From Sulfitobacter sp043557345 (GTDB lineage: Bacteria; Pseudomonadota; Alphaproteobacteria; Rhodobacterales; Rhodobacteraceae), in NCBI RefSeq assembly GCF_043557345.1, contig NZ_JBIFFV010000001.1:702973-766972 (forward strand): a stretch of 64,000 nt of DNA, read 5' to 3'. The notes beneath the pieces are model-generated. The model was not told the origin of the DNA and made no database searches. It worked only from the letters and a program-made list of their open reading frames with translations. The position numbers and the translations under genes are program-made. Below are positions 16,978-25,517 of the stretch, one piece after another. The stretch's first letter is position 1. Every line of letters starts with the position of its first letter.

Positions 16978-17991
16978 TCAGGCGGTCGCGTGGCGGTAAG
17001 CCGCCGAATAATTGCCGGTCACATGATGCTCCAACTGCCGCTCGATATCGCCCAAGAGCGAGGATGCCCCAAAGCGGAACAGGTCGGGCTGCAACCAACG
17101 GTCGCCCATCTCTTCCTTCATCAGCGCCAGATAGGTGATCGCATCCTTGGCCTTCGAGATGCCGCCCGCGGGTTTGTAGCCCACGCGCACGCCAGTGCGC
17201 GCGTAATACTCACGGATCGCGCGGATCATGACGAGGCTCACGGGCAGGGTGGCGTTGACGCTTTCCTTGCCGGTCGAGGTTTTGATGAAATCGGCCCCGG
17301 CCATCATGCAAACCAGCGACGCGCGTGCCACATTGCGCAGCGATCCCAATTCGCCGGTGGCGAGGATCGCCTTCACATGGGCCTCGCCGCAGGCCTCGCG
17401 GAAGGCGCGCATCTCATCGTAAAGCGCCTGCCAGTCGCCCGAAAGCACATGACGGCGCGAGATCACGATGTCGATCTCGCTCGCACCGGCCTCGACGCTC
17501 ATTTCGATCTCGCGAATGCGCAGTTCCAAGGGCGACAGCCCCGCCGGGAAGCCGGTTGAGACGGCGGCGATGGGGATGTTCGTGCCCTCCAGCGCGCGCC
17601 GCGCGGCCGGGATCATCTCGTGATAGACGCAGACCGCGCCGGTGGTGATCGGTGCCATGCCAAGCGCCTCAAGCAGATCGGGCGCGATCGGTTGCCGCGC
17701 CTTGGCGCAAAGCCGCTCGACCCGGCGCGCGGTATCGTCGCCCGAGAGGGTCGTCAGATCGATACAGGTCACCGCGCGCAGCAACCACGCGGCTTGGTGG
17801 TCCTTTTTCAGCGAACGGCGGGCGGGCAGGGCGGCGGCGCGGCGCTCGATCGCCGAGGTATTCGCCTGCACCGAGCGCAGCCAATCCATATCAAGCGGCA
17901 TCGGTTCGACGCGGGGTTCGGTGACCTGGGGCAGATGGCCCGGCGCGTCGGTCTCTGTCTCACGGTGCTGCGGGGTCGTCTGGGTGGCCAT
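16978..17991 (-). CDS. deoC: Deoxyribose-phosphate aldolase
   Basis: Cleaves 2-deoxyribose-5-phosphate to glyceraldehyde-3-phosphate and acetaldehyde in deoxynucleoside catabolism. The 337-residue protein is longer than the E. coli enzyme and resembles the long alphaproteobacterial/eukaryotic form. The TIM-barrel core shows CIDLTTLSGDD, VCVYHEM, IAAVSTGFPAG, ADFIKTSTGKES with the Schiff-base lysine, and VGYKPAGGI with the second active-site lysine. The start at 17991 follows GGAGAG. ALDH16 follows 44 bases downstream in the same direction, forming a two-gene unit. Confidence 0.94.
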   Translation of the reverse strand: MATQTTPQHRETETDAPGHLPQVTEPRVEPMPLDMDWLRSVQANTSAIERRAAALPARRSLKKDHQAAWLLRAVTCIDLTTLSGDDTARRVERLCAKARQPIAPDLLEALGMAPITTGAVCVYHEMIPAARRALEGTNIPIAAVSTGFPAGLSPLELRIREIEMSVEAGASEIDIVISRRHVLSGDWQALYDEMRAFREACGEAHVKAILATGELGSLRNVARASLVCMMAGADFIKTSTGKESVNATLPVSLVMIRAIREYYARTGVRVGYKPAGGISKAKDAITYLALMKEEMGDRWLQPDLFRFGASSLLGDIERQLEHHVTGNYSAAYRHATA

Positions 17992-18113
17992 CGGGGTCTC
18001 TCCGGTTTGGTCAGGCGCGCAAAATGGCATGAGGCAGGGGCCAAAGCAAGCGACGCTAACCCCGCGTCACCGGTCGAATGCCTGAAAAACAGGCGAAATG
18101 CGGAAATTGTTAA

Positions 18114-18157
18114 TGAGAACCATTCTCAACTGTTGACTTAATTGAGAATCGTTCTCA
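18114..18157 (+). promoter_or_regulatory. Two Fur-family operator boxes overlapping the metal-transporter promoter
   Basis: Two 15-base inverted repeats, TGAGAACCATTCTCA (18114-18128) and TGAGAATCGTTCTCA (18143-18157), lie 14 bases apart just before the substrate-binding-protein gene. Each has the 7-1-7 symmetry of a Fur/Mur box. TTGACT at 18133-18138 between them can serve as a -35 element. The -10 would then fall at about 18158-18164, next to the second box, so a bound metal-sensing repressor would block the promoter. The identity of the regulator (Fur/Mur, Irr or Zur) is inference. Confidence 0.75.
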
Positions 18158-18167
18158 CTAATACCCC

Positions 18168-19157
18168 ATGACACATGCATCTGATCCCTTTCGCCCGTCC
18201 CGCCGTACCGCTTTGATCGGCAGCCTGAGCGCTTTTGCCCTGCTCGGGGCCGCGCCCGCCGCCTTCGCGGCGGAGAAGCTCAATGTCGTCGCGACCACCG
18301 GCATGATCGCTGACGCCGCCCGGCGTATCGGTGGCGATCTGGTCGAGGTCCGCTCGCTCATGGGGTCGGGGGTCGATCCGCACAGCTACCGCCAGACCCG
18401 CAGCGACATCGTGGCGCTGACGCGGGCCGATCTGGTGCTCTGGCATGGCCTCTATCTTGAGGCGCAGATGGAGCGGTTCTTTGAAGATCTGGGCCGCAAA
18501 CGCGCCGTGATCGCCGTGGCCGATGCGCTGCCCAAGGACGGTTTGCTCAGCCACCCGGATTACGAGGGCCGCTATGACCCGCATGTCTGGATGGACCCCA
18601 ACACATGGATCGCCGTGGTGAATGAGGTGACCCGCGCGCTGAGCGAAGCGCATCCCTCGGGGGCCGAGACCTTTGCCGCGAATGCTAAGACTTACCGCGC
18701 GGAACTGGATCAGCTTGCCGCCTATGCCGCCGAGACCGTGGCGCAGGTGCCTGAGGGCCAGCGCGTTCTGGTCACGGCCCATGATGCTTTTGGCTACTTC
18801 GGACGCGCCTTTGGCTTCGAGGTGATCGGCATTCAAGGCATCTCGACCATCAGCGAGGCGGGGCTCAATCGCATCTCTTCGCTGGTCGATGAGCTGGTCG
18901 AACGCGAGATTGGCGCGGTTTTCGTCGAAACCTCGGTGTCTGACCGTAACATGCGTGCACTGGTCGAAGGCGCGGCAGCGCGCGGTCATGAGGTCGTGAT
19001 CGGCGGGTCGCTCTATAGTGACGCCATGGGGGAACCGGGCAGCTATGAGGGCACTTATATCGGTATGATCGATCACAACGTCACGACCATTGCCCGCGCG
19101 CTTGGCGCGCCGGTGGACGCGGGCGGGATGACCGGCAAGCTGGCGCAAGGAAGCTGA
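18168..19157 (+). CDS. Metal ABC transporter substrate-binding protein (TroA type)
   Basis: A 329-residue periplasmic binding protein of cluster A-I. The N-terminus carries a twin-arginine-like SRRTAL followed by a hydrophobic stretch ending AFA (about residue 34). The four metal ligands of TroA can be placed: H72 (DPHSY), H139 (DPHVW), H205 (TAHDAF) and D285 (YSDAMG). This His-His-His-Asp set is that of Treponema TroA, which binds Mn and Zn, and differs from the Glu-containing MntC/PsaA site. No Shine-Dalgarno sequence precedes the ATG, and the promoter lies very close, so the mRNA may be leaderless. ATPase and two permease genes follow directly. Confidence 0.92.
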   Translation: MTHASDPFRPSRRTALIGSLSAFALLGAAPAAFAAEKLNVVATTGMIADAARRIGGDLVEVRSLMGSGVDPHSYRQTRSDIVALTRADLVLWHGLYLEAQMERFFEDLGRKRAVIAVADALPKDGLLSHPDYEGRYDPHVWMDPNTWIAVVNEVTRALSEAHPSGAETFAANAKTYRAELDQLAAYAAETVAQVPEGQRVLVTAHDAFGYFGRAFGFEVIGIQGISTISEAGLNRISSLVDELVEREIGAVFVETSVSDRNMRALVEGAAARGHEVVIGGSLYSDAMGEPGSYEGTYIGMIDHNVTTIARALGAPVDAGGMTGKLAQGS

Positions 19158-19160
19158 TCC

Positions 19161-19955
19161 ATGACACTCGAACTCGCCAGCACGCGCGAGACCACGCCGA
19201 CCGCTCGCACCGACAGCCCGCTCGCCCTGCGTGGGATGACCGTTTCTTACGGCCAGAAGCCTGCGGTCTTTTCGGTGGATATGACCGTCGAGCCGGGCAA
19301 GATGACCGCGATCATCGGCCCGAACGGGGCGGGGAAATCGACGCTGCTCAAGGCCGCGTTGGGCATCCTGACCCCGCTGGCGGGCACCGCCACCGTCTAT
19401 GGCAAACCCGTGGCCGAGCAGCGCCACCGCATCGCCTATGTGCCGCAGCGCGCGAGCGTGGATTGGGACTTCCCAACCCGCGTGATCGACGTGGTGCTGA
19501 TGGGGCTTTACCCGCAACTGGGCCTTCTGGGCCGCATCCGCCCCGTGCACCGCGCCCGCGCCACCGATTGTCTGGCCCGCGTCGGGATGCAGGATTTCGC
19601 CACCCGCCAGATCGGCCAACTCTCGGGCGGCCAGCAGCAGCGGGTGTTCCTTGCGCGGGCCTTGGCGCAGGATGCAGACCTTTACCTGCTCGACGAACCC
19701 TTTGCCGGGGTCGATGCGGCGACGGAAAAGGCGATCATCGCGGTGCTGAAATCCCTGCGGGATGCGGGCAAGACGGTCGTCGCCGTGCACCATGATCTGT
19801 CAACGGTGCCTGAGTATTTCGACAATGTCTTCCTGATCAACACCCACCGCGTGGCCGAGGGCAGCGTCGCGGAGGTCTTCAAGTCCAACAACCTGCAAGA
19901 CGCCTATGGCGGGCGTTTGGCAGGCGCGCAGATGGATGCCTTGCAACTGTCATGA
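19161..19955 (+). CDS. Metal ABC transporter ATP-binding protein
   Basis: A 264-residue ATPase. The Walker A motif GPNGAGKST lies near residue 54, the Q-loop near YVPQRASVDWDFP, the signature LSGGQQQRV near residue 155, Walker B LYLLDEPFAG directly after, and the switch histidine in AVHHD. The sequence between the Q-loop and the signature (VIDVVLMGLYPQLG) is characteristic of Mn/Zn/Fe-type importers. About 20 extra polar residues precede the domain. It starts three bases after the binding-protein stop, and its own stop overlaps the permease start by four bases. Confidence 0.95.
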   Translation: MTLELASTRETTPTARTDSPLALRGMTVSYGQKPAVFSVDMTVEPGKMTAIIGPNGAGKSTLLKAALGILTPLAGTATVYGKPVAEQRHRIAYVPQRASVDWDFPTRVIDVVLMGLYPQLGLLGRIRPVHRARATDCLARVGMQDFATRQIGQLSGGQQQRVFLARALAQDADLYLLDEPFAGVDAATEKAIIAVLKSLRDAGKTVVAVHHDLSTVPEYFDNVFLINTHRVAEGSVAEVFKSNNLQDAYGGRLAGAQMDALQLS

Positions 19956-21157
19956 TCTGGGACGCGCTGACACTGCAACTGGGCTATAACGCCACCCTGG
20001 TGACGCTGGGGGCCACGCTTTTGGGCATGGCGGCGGGCGTTGGCGGCACCTTCCTTTTCCTGCGCAAACGGGCGTTGGTGAGCGATGCGATCTCGCATGC
20101 GACACTGCCCGGGGTGGCGCTTGCCTTCATGGTGATGGTCGCTTTGGGCGGTGATGGGCGCAACCTGATTGGCCTGCTGCTGGGGGCCGCACTCTCGGCG
20201 GCGGCGGGGCTGCTCTTGGTCTCATGGCTCAGCAACCGCACCCGGCTGGCCGAGGATGCGGCGATCGGCTCGGTCCTGTCGGTCTTCTTTGGCCTTGGCA
20301 TCGTGCTGCTTACGGTGATCCAGACCATGAGCGCCGGGCAGCAGGCGGGGCTGGAGGATTTCCTTCTAGGCTCCACCGCCGGGATGCTGCGCAACGATGC
20401 GCTGATCATCGCCGCTGCCGCGGCGTTGACGCTGGCACTGGTGCTGCTGCTGCGCCGCCCGCTGACGCTGGCCTCCTTCGATCCCGAATACGGCACCGCC
20501 ATCGGCCAGAACGTGCCGCGCACCGATCTCGCGATGATGGGGCTGGTGCTGGCGGTCACGGTCGTGGGGCTTAAGATCGTCGGTCTCATCCTGATCGTGG
20601 CGCTTTTGATCATCCCGCCGGTGACCGCAAGGTTCTGGAGCGAGCGGACCGACCACGTGGTGTTGATCTCGGGCCTGATGGGCGGGATTGCCGCCTATGT
20701 CGGTGCCGCGCTGTCGGCGGCGGCGCCGAACCTTCCCACGGGGCCGATCATCGTGCTGGCGGGTTTCGCGCTCTTTGCCCTGTCGCTGCTCTTGGCGCCC
20801 CGGCGCGGCGCGCTCTCGGCGCTGCTGCGGCACCGGCGCTATCAGCGTCGGGTCCATCTGCGGCAGGGGCTCTTGGCCTTGGCTCATGGGCAGCCGATCT
20901 ACGAACAACGCACCCTGCGCCTGTTACGGGCCGAGGGCTACGCCCTGCCCGATGGGGTCGCTACCAAGGCGGGCCGGGGCCGCGCCGCCAAGGCGCTGCG
21001 CGACGAGACCCGCTGGCAACTGATCCGCCGCGATCCGGCTTACGAGGCGGCAGCCCAGCAGTATGACGGTCTGACCCCTATCGAGACGGTGTTGACCGCC
21101 GACCAAATCCGCGAAATCGACAGCCGCATCGACATGCGCGGCGGGGTGATGGCATGA
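19952..21157 (+). CDS. Metal ABC transporter permease with C-terminal cytosolic extension
   Basis: A 401-residue protein. Residues 1-285 form the usual ABC-3 family permease with eight to nine hydrophobic segments, including AISHATLPGVALAF near residue 47 and GLILIVALLIIPP near residue 211. After the basic stop-transfer sequence APRRGALSALLRHRR, about 115 hydrophilic residues follow (QRRVHLRQGLLALAHGQPIYEQ, then LRLLRAEGYALP, and a final acidic helix). The length and helical pattern suggest a winged-helix-like domain, as on some Mn/Fe permeases of this family. No cysteine or histidine cluster for metal is evident in the tail. It overlaps its neighbours by four bases at both ends. Confidence 0.92.
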   Translation: MIWDALTLQLGYNATLVTLGATLLGMAAGVGGTFLFLRKRALVSDAISHATLPGVALAFMVMVALGGDGRNLIGLLLGAALSAAAGLLLVSWLSNRTRLAEDAAIGSVLSVFFGLGIVLLTVIQTMSAGQQAGLEDFLLGSTAGMLRNDALIIAAAAALTLALVLLLRRPLTLASFDPEYGTAIGQNVPRTDLAMMGLVLAVTVVGLKIVGLILIVALLIIPPVTARFWSERTDHVVLISGLMGGIAAYVGAALSAAAPNLPTGPIIVLAGFALFALSLLLAPRRGALSALLRHRRYQRRVHLRQGLLALAHGQPIYEQRTLRLLRAEGYALPDGVATKAGRGRAAKALRDETRWQLIRRDPAYEAAAQQYDGLTPIETVLTADQIREIDSRIDMRGGVMA

Positions 21158-22083
21158 ACGGTTCCGAATTCGTCCCCCTGTCTTTGGTGCCGATGCTGAC
21201 GGGCATCTTCGTGGCCGTGGCCTGTGCCTTGCCGGGGAACTTCCTTGTCCTGCGCCGCCAAGCGCTGATCGGCGATGCGATCAGCCATGTGGTGCTGCCG
21301 GGGATCGTCGTGGCCTTCCTGCTGACCGGCGTGGTCAGCACTTGGCCGATGCTCTTGGGCGCGGCGGGCGCGGCGCTGGCCGCCGTGCTGGCCATCGAAG
21401 GCGTGCGGCGTTTGGGCAAGATCGAATCCGGGGCGGCCATGGGGGTCGTCTTTACCGCGATGTTCGCGGGCGGCGTGCTGCTGCTGGAACAATCCGACAC
21501 CAGCAATGTGCATCTCGACGTGGAACATGCGCTTTATGGCAACCTCGAAAGCCTGATCTGGCTGGATGCCACCGGCTGGGCGTCGCTGCTCGACCCCGAG
21601 GCGTTGGCGACCATCCCGGTGGAGCTGCCGCGCATGGCGGTCACGCTTCTTTTCGTTGCGCTTTTCACGGCGGTGTTCTGGCGCCCGCTCAAGATCAGCA
21701 CATTCGACGAAGGCTTTGCCCGCACCATCGGGATGAAGACCGGCCCTTTGGGCCTTGGGCTGGTGATCGTCGCCGCCATTGCCGCCGTGGCCGCCTTTGA
21801 CGCGGTGGGCAGCATCATCGTGATCGCCATGTTCATCTGCCCGCCCGCCGCCGCGCGGATGATGACCAACCGGCTCGAGCATCAGATCGCATGGTCGGTG
21901 GGTTTTGCCACCGTGGCGGCGATTTTAGGCTATGTCCTCGCCGGATACGGGCCGCTGTGGATCGGGCTGCGGGATTCGGTCTCGGCGGCGGGGATGATCG
22001 CGACCGTCTCCGGGTTGATCCTGGGCGCAGCGGCCTTGATGGGGCCACATCGCCATAGAGGCGCCGCCGCGCCCAACGTTTGA
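21154..22083 (+). CDS. Metal ABC transporter permease
   Basis: A 309-residue ABC-3 family integral membrane protein, the second permease of the transporter. It has VLRRQALIGDAISHVVLPG near residue 30, EGFARTIGM near residue 187 for contact with the ATPase, and GSIIVIAMFICPPAAARMM near residue 220. About nine hydrophobic segments are visible and there is no C-terminal extension beyond a short basic tail. It overlaps the upstream permease by four bases, so the four genes form a tightly coupled operon, closed by a hairpin terminator right after this stop. Confidence 0.94.
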   Translation: MNGSEFVPLSLVPMLTGIFVAVACALPGNFLVLRRQALIGDAISHVVLPGIVVAFLLTGVVSTWPMLLGAAGAALAAVLAIEGVRRLGKIESGAAMGVVFTAMFAGGVLLLEQSDTSNVHLDVEHALYGNLESLIWLDATGWASLLDPEALATIPVELPRMAVTLLFVALFTAVFWRPLKISTFDEGFARTIGMKTGPLGLGLVIVAAIAAVAAFDAVGSIIVIAMFICPPAAARMMTNRLEHQIAWSVGFATVAAILGYVLAGYGPLWIGLRDSVSAAGMIATVSGLILGAAALMGPHRHRGAAAPNV

Positions 22084-22084
22084 C

Positions 22085-22105
22085 CGAATCGCAGCGATTC
22101 GTTTT
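22085..22105 (+). terminator. Rho-independent terminator of the metal-transporter operon
   Basis: A perfect 7-base-pair stem CGAATCG/CGATTCG (22085-22091 and 22095-22101) with loop CAG is followed by TTTT, two bases after the stop codon. Confidence 0.65.
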
Positions 22106-22129
22106 CTCGGCAACTGATTCGATTTTGCT

Positions 22130-22159
22130 TTGACCTGCGAATCGTCCTGCGTCTATACA
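22130..22159 (+). promoter_or_regulatory. Candidate promoter for mutL
   Basis: TTGACC (22130-22135) and TATACA (22154-22159) are spaced by 18 bases. This is a good sigma-70 match in the 297-base gap after the metal-transporter operon. It would leave a leader of about 215 bases before the mutL start. I saw no other element in that leader. Confidence 0.5.
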
Positions 22160-22380
22160 GGTGGCAAGCTCCGCCGGAGACGACCTCCACCCGGGTCGCC
22201 CGCCGCTCTGATAAGACCGGAATAACAAAAGCACCAGTGCGCCGAGTAGCCGACCCAGCAGCGGATCGCCCCACCTTTGGCGGCGGTCCGCTGACTTTGC
22301 GCAGAACCTCTGATACCCAGCCCTCACTAGACGCATTCACATCTGGCAGAATCAAAAGCCGCCATGCTAGGTCTTGCGGT

Positions 22381-24276
22381 ATGCCTAGCCCGACTCCCAA
22401 TATAAGCGAAAATCGCCCCGTCATCCGTCAATTGGACGATTCCGCGATCAACCGCATCGCCGCGGGCGAGGTGGTTGAACGCCCCGCCTCGGCGGTCAAG
22501 GAATTGGTTGAGAACGCCATCGACGCGGGCGCGCGGCGGATCACCGTGGAGTATGCCGACGGCGGCAAGACGATGATCCGCGTGACGGACGATGGCTGCG
22601 GCATCGCGCCCGAAGATTTGCCGCTGGCGCTGTCGCGTCATGCCACCTCTAAAATCGACGGCTCTGACCTGCTGGATATCCACACCTTCGGCTTCCGCGG
22701 CGAGGCGCTGCCATCGCTCGGTGCTGTCGGGCGGCTGACGATCACCAGCCGCGCGGCTGGGTTCGACGGGGCCGAGATCACCGTCGACGGGGGCCGCATG
22801 GGCGAGGTGCGCCCGGCGGCGTTGAACGGCGGCACCATCGTCACCCTGCGCGATCTGTTCTTCGCCACGCCCGCGCGGCTCAAGTTCCTGCGCACCGACC
22901 GGGCCGAGGCGCAGGCGATCGGCGATGTCATCAAGCGGCTGGCCATGGCCGAGCCTTTCGTGCGTTTCGTGCTGCGCGATGTCTCGGGCGACGGCAAGGG
23001 CCGCGATGTGTTCCGCGCCGAGGCCGAGCAGGGCGATCTCTTCGAGGCGCTGCATGGCCGTCTGGCGCAGGTGCTGGGCCGGGAGTTTGCCGAGAATGCC
23101 CTGCCCATCGACGCCATGCGCGAGGGGCTGCATCTGACCGGCTTTGCCGCCCTGCCGACCTATTCGCGCGGCTCTGCCGTGGCGCAGTATCTCTTCGTCA
23201 ATGGCCGCCCGGTGCGGGACAAGCTGCTGACAGGCGCGCTGCGCGGCGCCTATTTCGATTTCCTCAGCCGGGACCGCCACCCGGCGGCGGCGCTTTTCGT
23301 GGAATGCCCGCCAACGCTGGTCGATGTGAATGTGCATCCGGCGAAATCCGAAGTGCGTTTTCGCGATCCGGGGCTGGCGCGCGGGCTGATCGTCTCGGCC
23401 CTGCGCCACGCGCTGGCCGAAGCGGGCCACCGCGCCTCGACCACCGTGGCGCAGGCGACCTTGGGCGCAATGCAGCCCCAGCCGCAGGGCGCGCGGGTCT
23501 ACCAGATGGACCGCGCGGGCATGGACCGGCCCAGCCCGGCCGCGCGGCAAGCTGCCTATCAGGCGCAGGCCCCCGGCTTTGCCGAGACCGCAGGCGTTTG
23601 GGGCCGGGTTGAGGGCACGCCGCTGCCCGAGATGCCCGCGCCGAGCCATGCCGCCGCCGCCGCCTCCGAAGCCGAAGAGGCCGCCCCCGCGCCCGATTAC
23701 CCCTTGGGCACCGCGCGGGGGCAGGTGCATGAGAATTACATCATCGCCCAGACCGCCAATGGCATGGTCATCGTCGATCAACACGCGGCGCATGAGCGGC
23801 TGGTCTATGAGAAACTCAAACGGCAGATGAACGAGAACGGCGTCGCGGCCCAAGCGCTGTTGATCCCCGAAATCGTCGAACTGTCCGCCAATGACTGCGC
23901 GCGCCTGCTGGAACTGGCCGAGGAACTGGCCAAGCTCGGCCTTGGCATCGAAGCCTTCGGCGGCAGCGCCATCGCGGTGCGCGAGACGCCTGCGATCCTC
24001 GGCACCGTGAACGCCCGTGCGCTGATCCTCGACGTGCTCGACGAATTGGCCGAGGGCGACAGCAGCAGCATCGTTCAGGCCAAGATCGAAGCGATCCTGA
24101 GCCGGGTGGCGTGCCATGGCTCGATCCGCTCGGGCCGCTGGATGCGCGCCGAAGAGATGAACGCGCTTCTGCGCGAGATGGAGACGACGCCGCACTCGGG
24201 CCAGTGCAACCACGGGCGGCCCACCTATGTGGAGCTTAAACTTGCCGATATCGAACGGCTGTTCGGGCGCACTTGA
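22381..24276 (+). CDS. mutL: DNA mismatch repair protein MutL
   Basis: A 631-residue GHKL ATPase of mismatch repair. The N-terminal ATPase motifs are clear: NRIAAGEVVERP, ELVENAIDAGA, DDGCGI, LSRHATSKI and TFGFRGEAL. A linker rich in Ala/Pro spans about residues 355-440. The C-terminal dimerisation domain carries DQHAAHERLVYE beginning at D466, which fits the endonuclease motif DQHAx2Ex4E, plus ACHGSIRSGR and QCNHGRPT. This is therefore a nicking MutL, expected where MutH is absent. The start was set at 22381; upstream in-frame codons would add about 48 non-conserved residues. rmuC overlaps the stop by one base. Confidence 0.96.
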   Translation: MPSPTPNISENRPVIRQLDDSAINRIAAGEVVERPASAVKELVENAIDAGARRITVEYADGGKTMIRVTDDGCGIAPEDLPLALSRHATSKIDGSDLLDIHTFGFRGEALPSLGAVGRLTITSRAAGFDGAEITVDGGRMGEVRPAALNGGTIVTLRDLFFATPARLKFLRTDRAEAQAIGDVIKRLAMAEPFVRFVLRDVSGDGKGRDVFRAEAEQGDLFEALHGRLAQVLGREFAENALPIDAMREGLHLTGFAALPTYSRGSAVAQYLFVNGRPVRDKLLTGALRGAYFDFLSRDRHPAAALFVECPPTLVDVNVHPAKSEVRFRDPGLARGLIVSALRHALAEAGHRASTTVAQATLGAMQPQPQGARVYQMDRAGMDRPSPAARQAAYQAQAPGFAETAGVWGRVEGTPLPEMPAPSHAAAAASEAEEAAPAPDYPLGTARGQVHENYIIAQTANGMVIVDQHAAHERLVYEKLKRQMNENGVAAQALLIPEIVELSANDCARLLELAEELAKLGLGIEAFGGSAIAVRETPAILGTVNARALILDVLDELAEGDSSSIVQAKIEAILSRVACHGSIRSGRWMRAEEMNALLREMETTPHSGQCNHGRPTYVELKLADIERLFGRT

Positions 24277-25517
24277 TGGCGTTTGACGGTACGACCCTGA
24301 CCCTCTCCGACCCTGTCACGCTGGCCGCCCTTGCCGGGGGCGGGCTGCTCTTGCTCATTGTCATCCTGCTGATCATGGCGGTCCGCGCCGCGGGCCGTTC
24401 GGCCCGTGTGGCCGCCCCTCTGGCGCAGCAGATGCGGGTGCTTGGCGGGCATGTGCAGCAGTTGGGACAGGGGCAGGAGCAGTTGCGCGGGGGGCTGCAA
24501 ATGGTCTCGGACACGCAAAGCAATACCCAAGCGCAGATGATGCAGACGATGGAAGCGCGGCTGGCCTATGTGCAACAGCAGATGCAGGACCGTCTGGCCG
24601 ACAACGCCGCCCGCTCGGCGCGCTCACTGGCCGAGATGCAGCAGCGCATGACCGAGACGCTGCACGGCTCGTCCAAACGCACCACCACAAGCCTTGCGCA
24701 GTTGCAGGAACGGCTCGCCTCTATCGACAAGGCGCAGGACAATATCACCAAACTTTCGGGCGACGTGCTGTCGCTGCAAGATATCCTGAGCAACAAGCAG
24801 ACGCGCGGCTCTTTCGGTGAAATTCAGCTGCGCGATATCGTGTCGAAGGCGCTGCCCTCGGACAGCTATTCGCTGCAAGCCACGCTCAGCAACGGCAAGC
24901 GGCCCGATTGCCTGATCCATCTGCCCAATCCGCCGGGGCCGATCGTGATCGACAGTAAATTCCCGCTGGAGGCCTATGAGGCCCTGCGCCGCGCCAAGAC
25001 CGAAGCCGAGACCCGCGCCGCCGCGCAGCAGATGAAGGTCGCCGTGCGGGTGCATCTCAACGCCATCGCCGACAAATACATTCTGGAGGGGGAGACGGCG
25101 GAAGGCGCCTTGATGTTCCTGCCCTCCGAGGCGGTCTATGCCGAATTGCACGCGAATTTCTCCGAACTCGTCCGCGAAGGTTTCGAGAAACGCGTCTGGA
25201 TCGTCAGCCCGACCACCTGCATGGCCACGCTCAACACCATGCGCGCGATCCTGAAGGACGCGCGGATGCGTGAACAGGCAGGCGCGATCCGCAAGGAGTT
25301 GGGCAACCTGAACAAGGATGTCGAACGTCTGGCGACCCGGGTGGGCAACCTCGACCGGCATTTCAGCCAAGCGCGGCGCGATGTGGAAGAGATCAAAGTC
25401 AGCAGCGAAAAAGCCGCCAAACGCGCGGGGCGCTTGCATAATTTCGACTTCGAAGAACTGGCAGAAGCCAAAACCGAGGCTATTGTTCCCCTGAGGACAC
25501 CCGAAGGGAACGGCTGA
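24276..25517 (+). CDS. rmuC: DNA recombination protein RmuC
   Basis: A 413-residue protein with one N-terminal membrane helix (about residues 12-36). A long coiled-coil rich in glutamine (about residues 40-165) follows, then the RmuC nuclease-like domain: GSFGEIQLRDIV, RPDCLIHLP, IDSKFPLEAYEAL, YILEGETAEGALMFLPSEAVYAE and WIVSPTTCMATLNTMRA. RmuC limits inversions at inverted repeats in E. coli. The ATG at 24276 shares one base with the mutL stop (TGATG). An in-frame TTG one codon earlier is less likely. The dehydratase gene begins right after its stop. Confidence 0.95.
   Translation: MAFDGTTLTLSDPVTLAALAGGGLLLLIVILLIMAVRAAGRSARVAAPLAQQMRVLGGHVQQLGQGQEQLRGGLQMVSDTQSNTQAQMMQTMEARLAYVQQQMQDRLADNAARSARSLAEMQQRMTETLHGSSKRTTTSLAQLQERLASIDKAQDNITKLSGDVLSLQDILSNKQTRGSFGEIQLRDIVSKALPSDSYSLQATLSNGKRPDCLIHLPNPPGPIVIDSKFPLEAYEALRRAKTEAETRAAAQQMKVAVRVHLNAIADKYILEGETAEGALMFLPSEAVYAELHANFSELVREGFEKRVWIVSPTTCMATLNTMRAILKDARMREQAGAIRKELGNLNKDVERLATRVGNLDRHFSQARRDVEEIKVSSEKAAKRAGRLHNFDFEELAEAKTEAIVPLRTPEGNG

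Noticed and set aside
14687..16999. A 770-codon plus-strand frame opposite ALDH16
   Set aside because: It is an antisense shadow; the minus-strand product has full aldehyde dehydrogenase motifs.
22361..22405. A 14-codon mini-frame overlapping the mutL start
   Set aside because: It has no ribosome-binding site and no supporting feature. It could be a regulatory upstream frame but there is nothing to distinguish it from chance.
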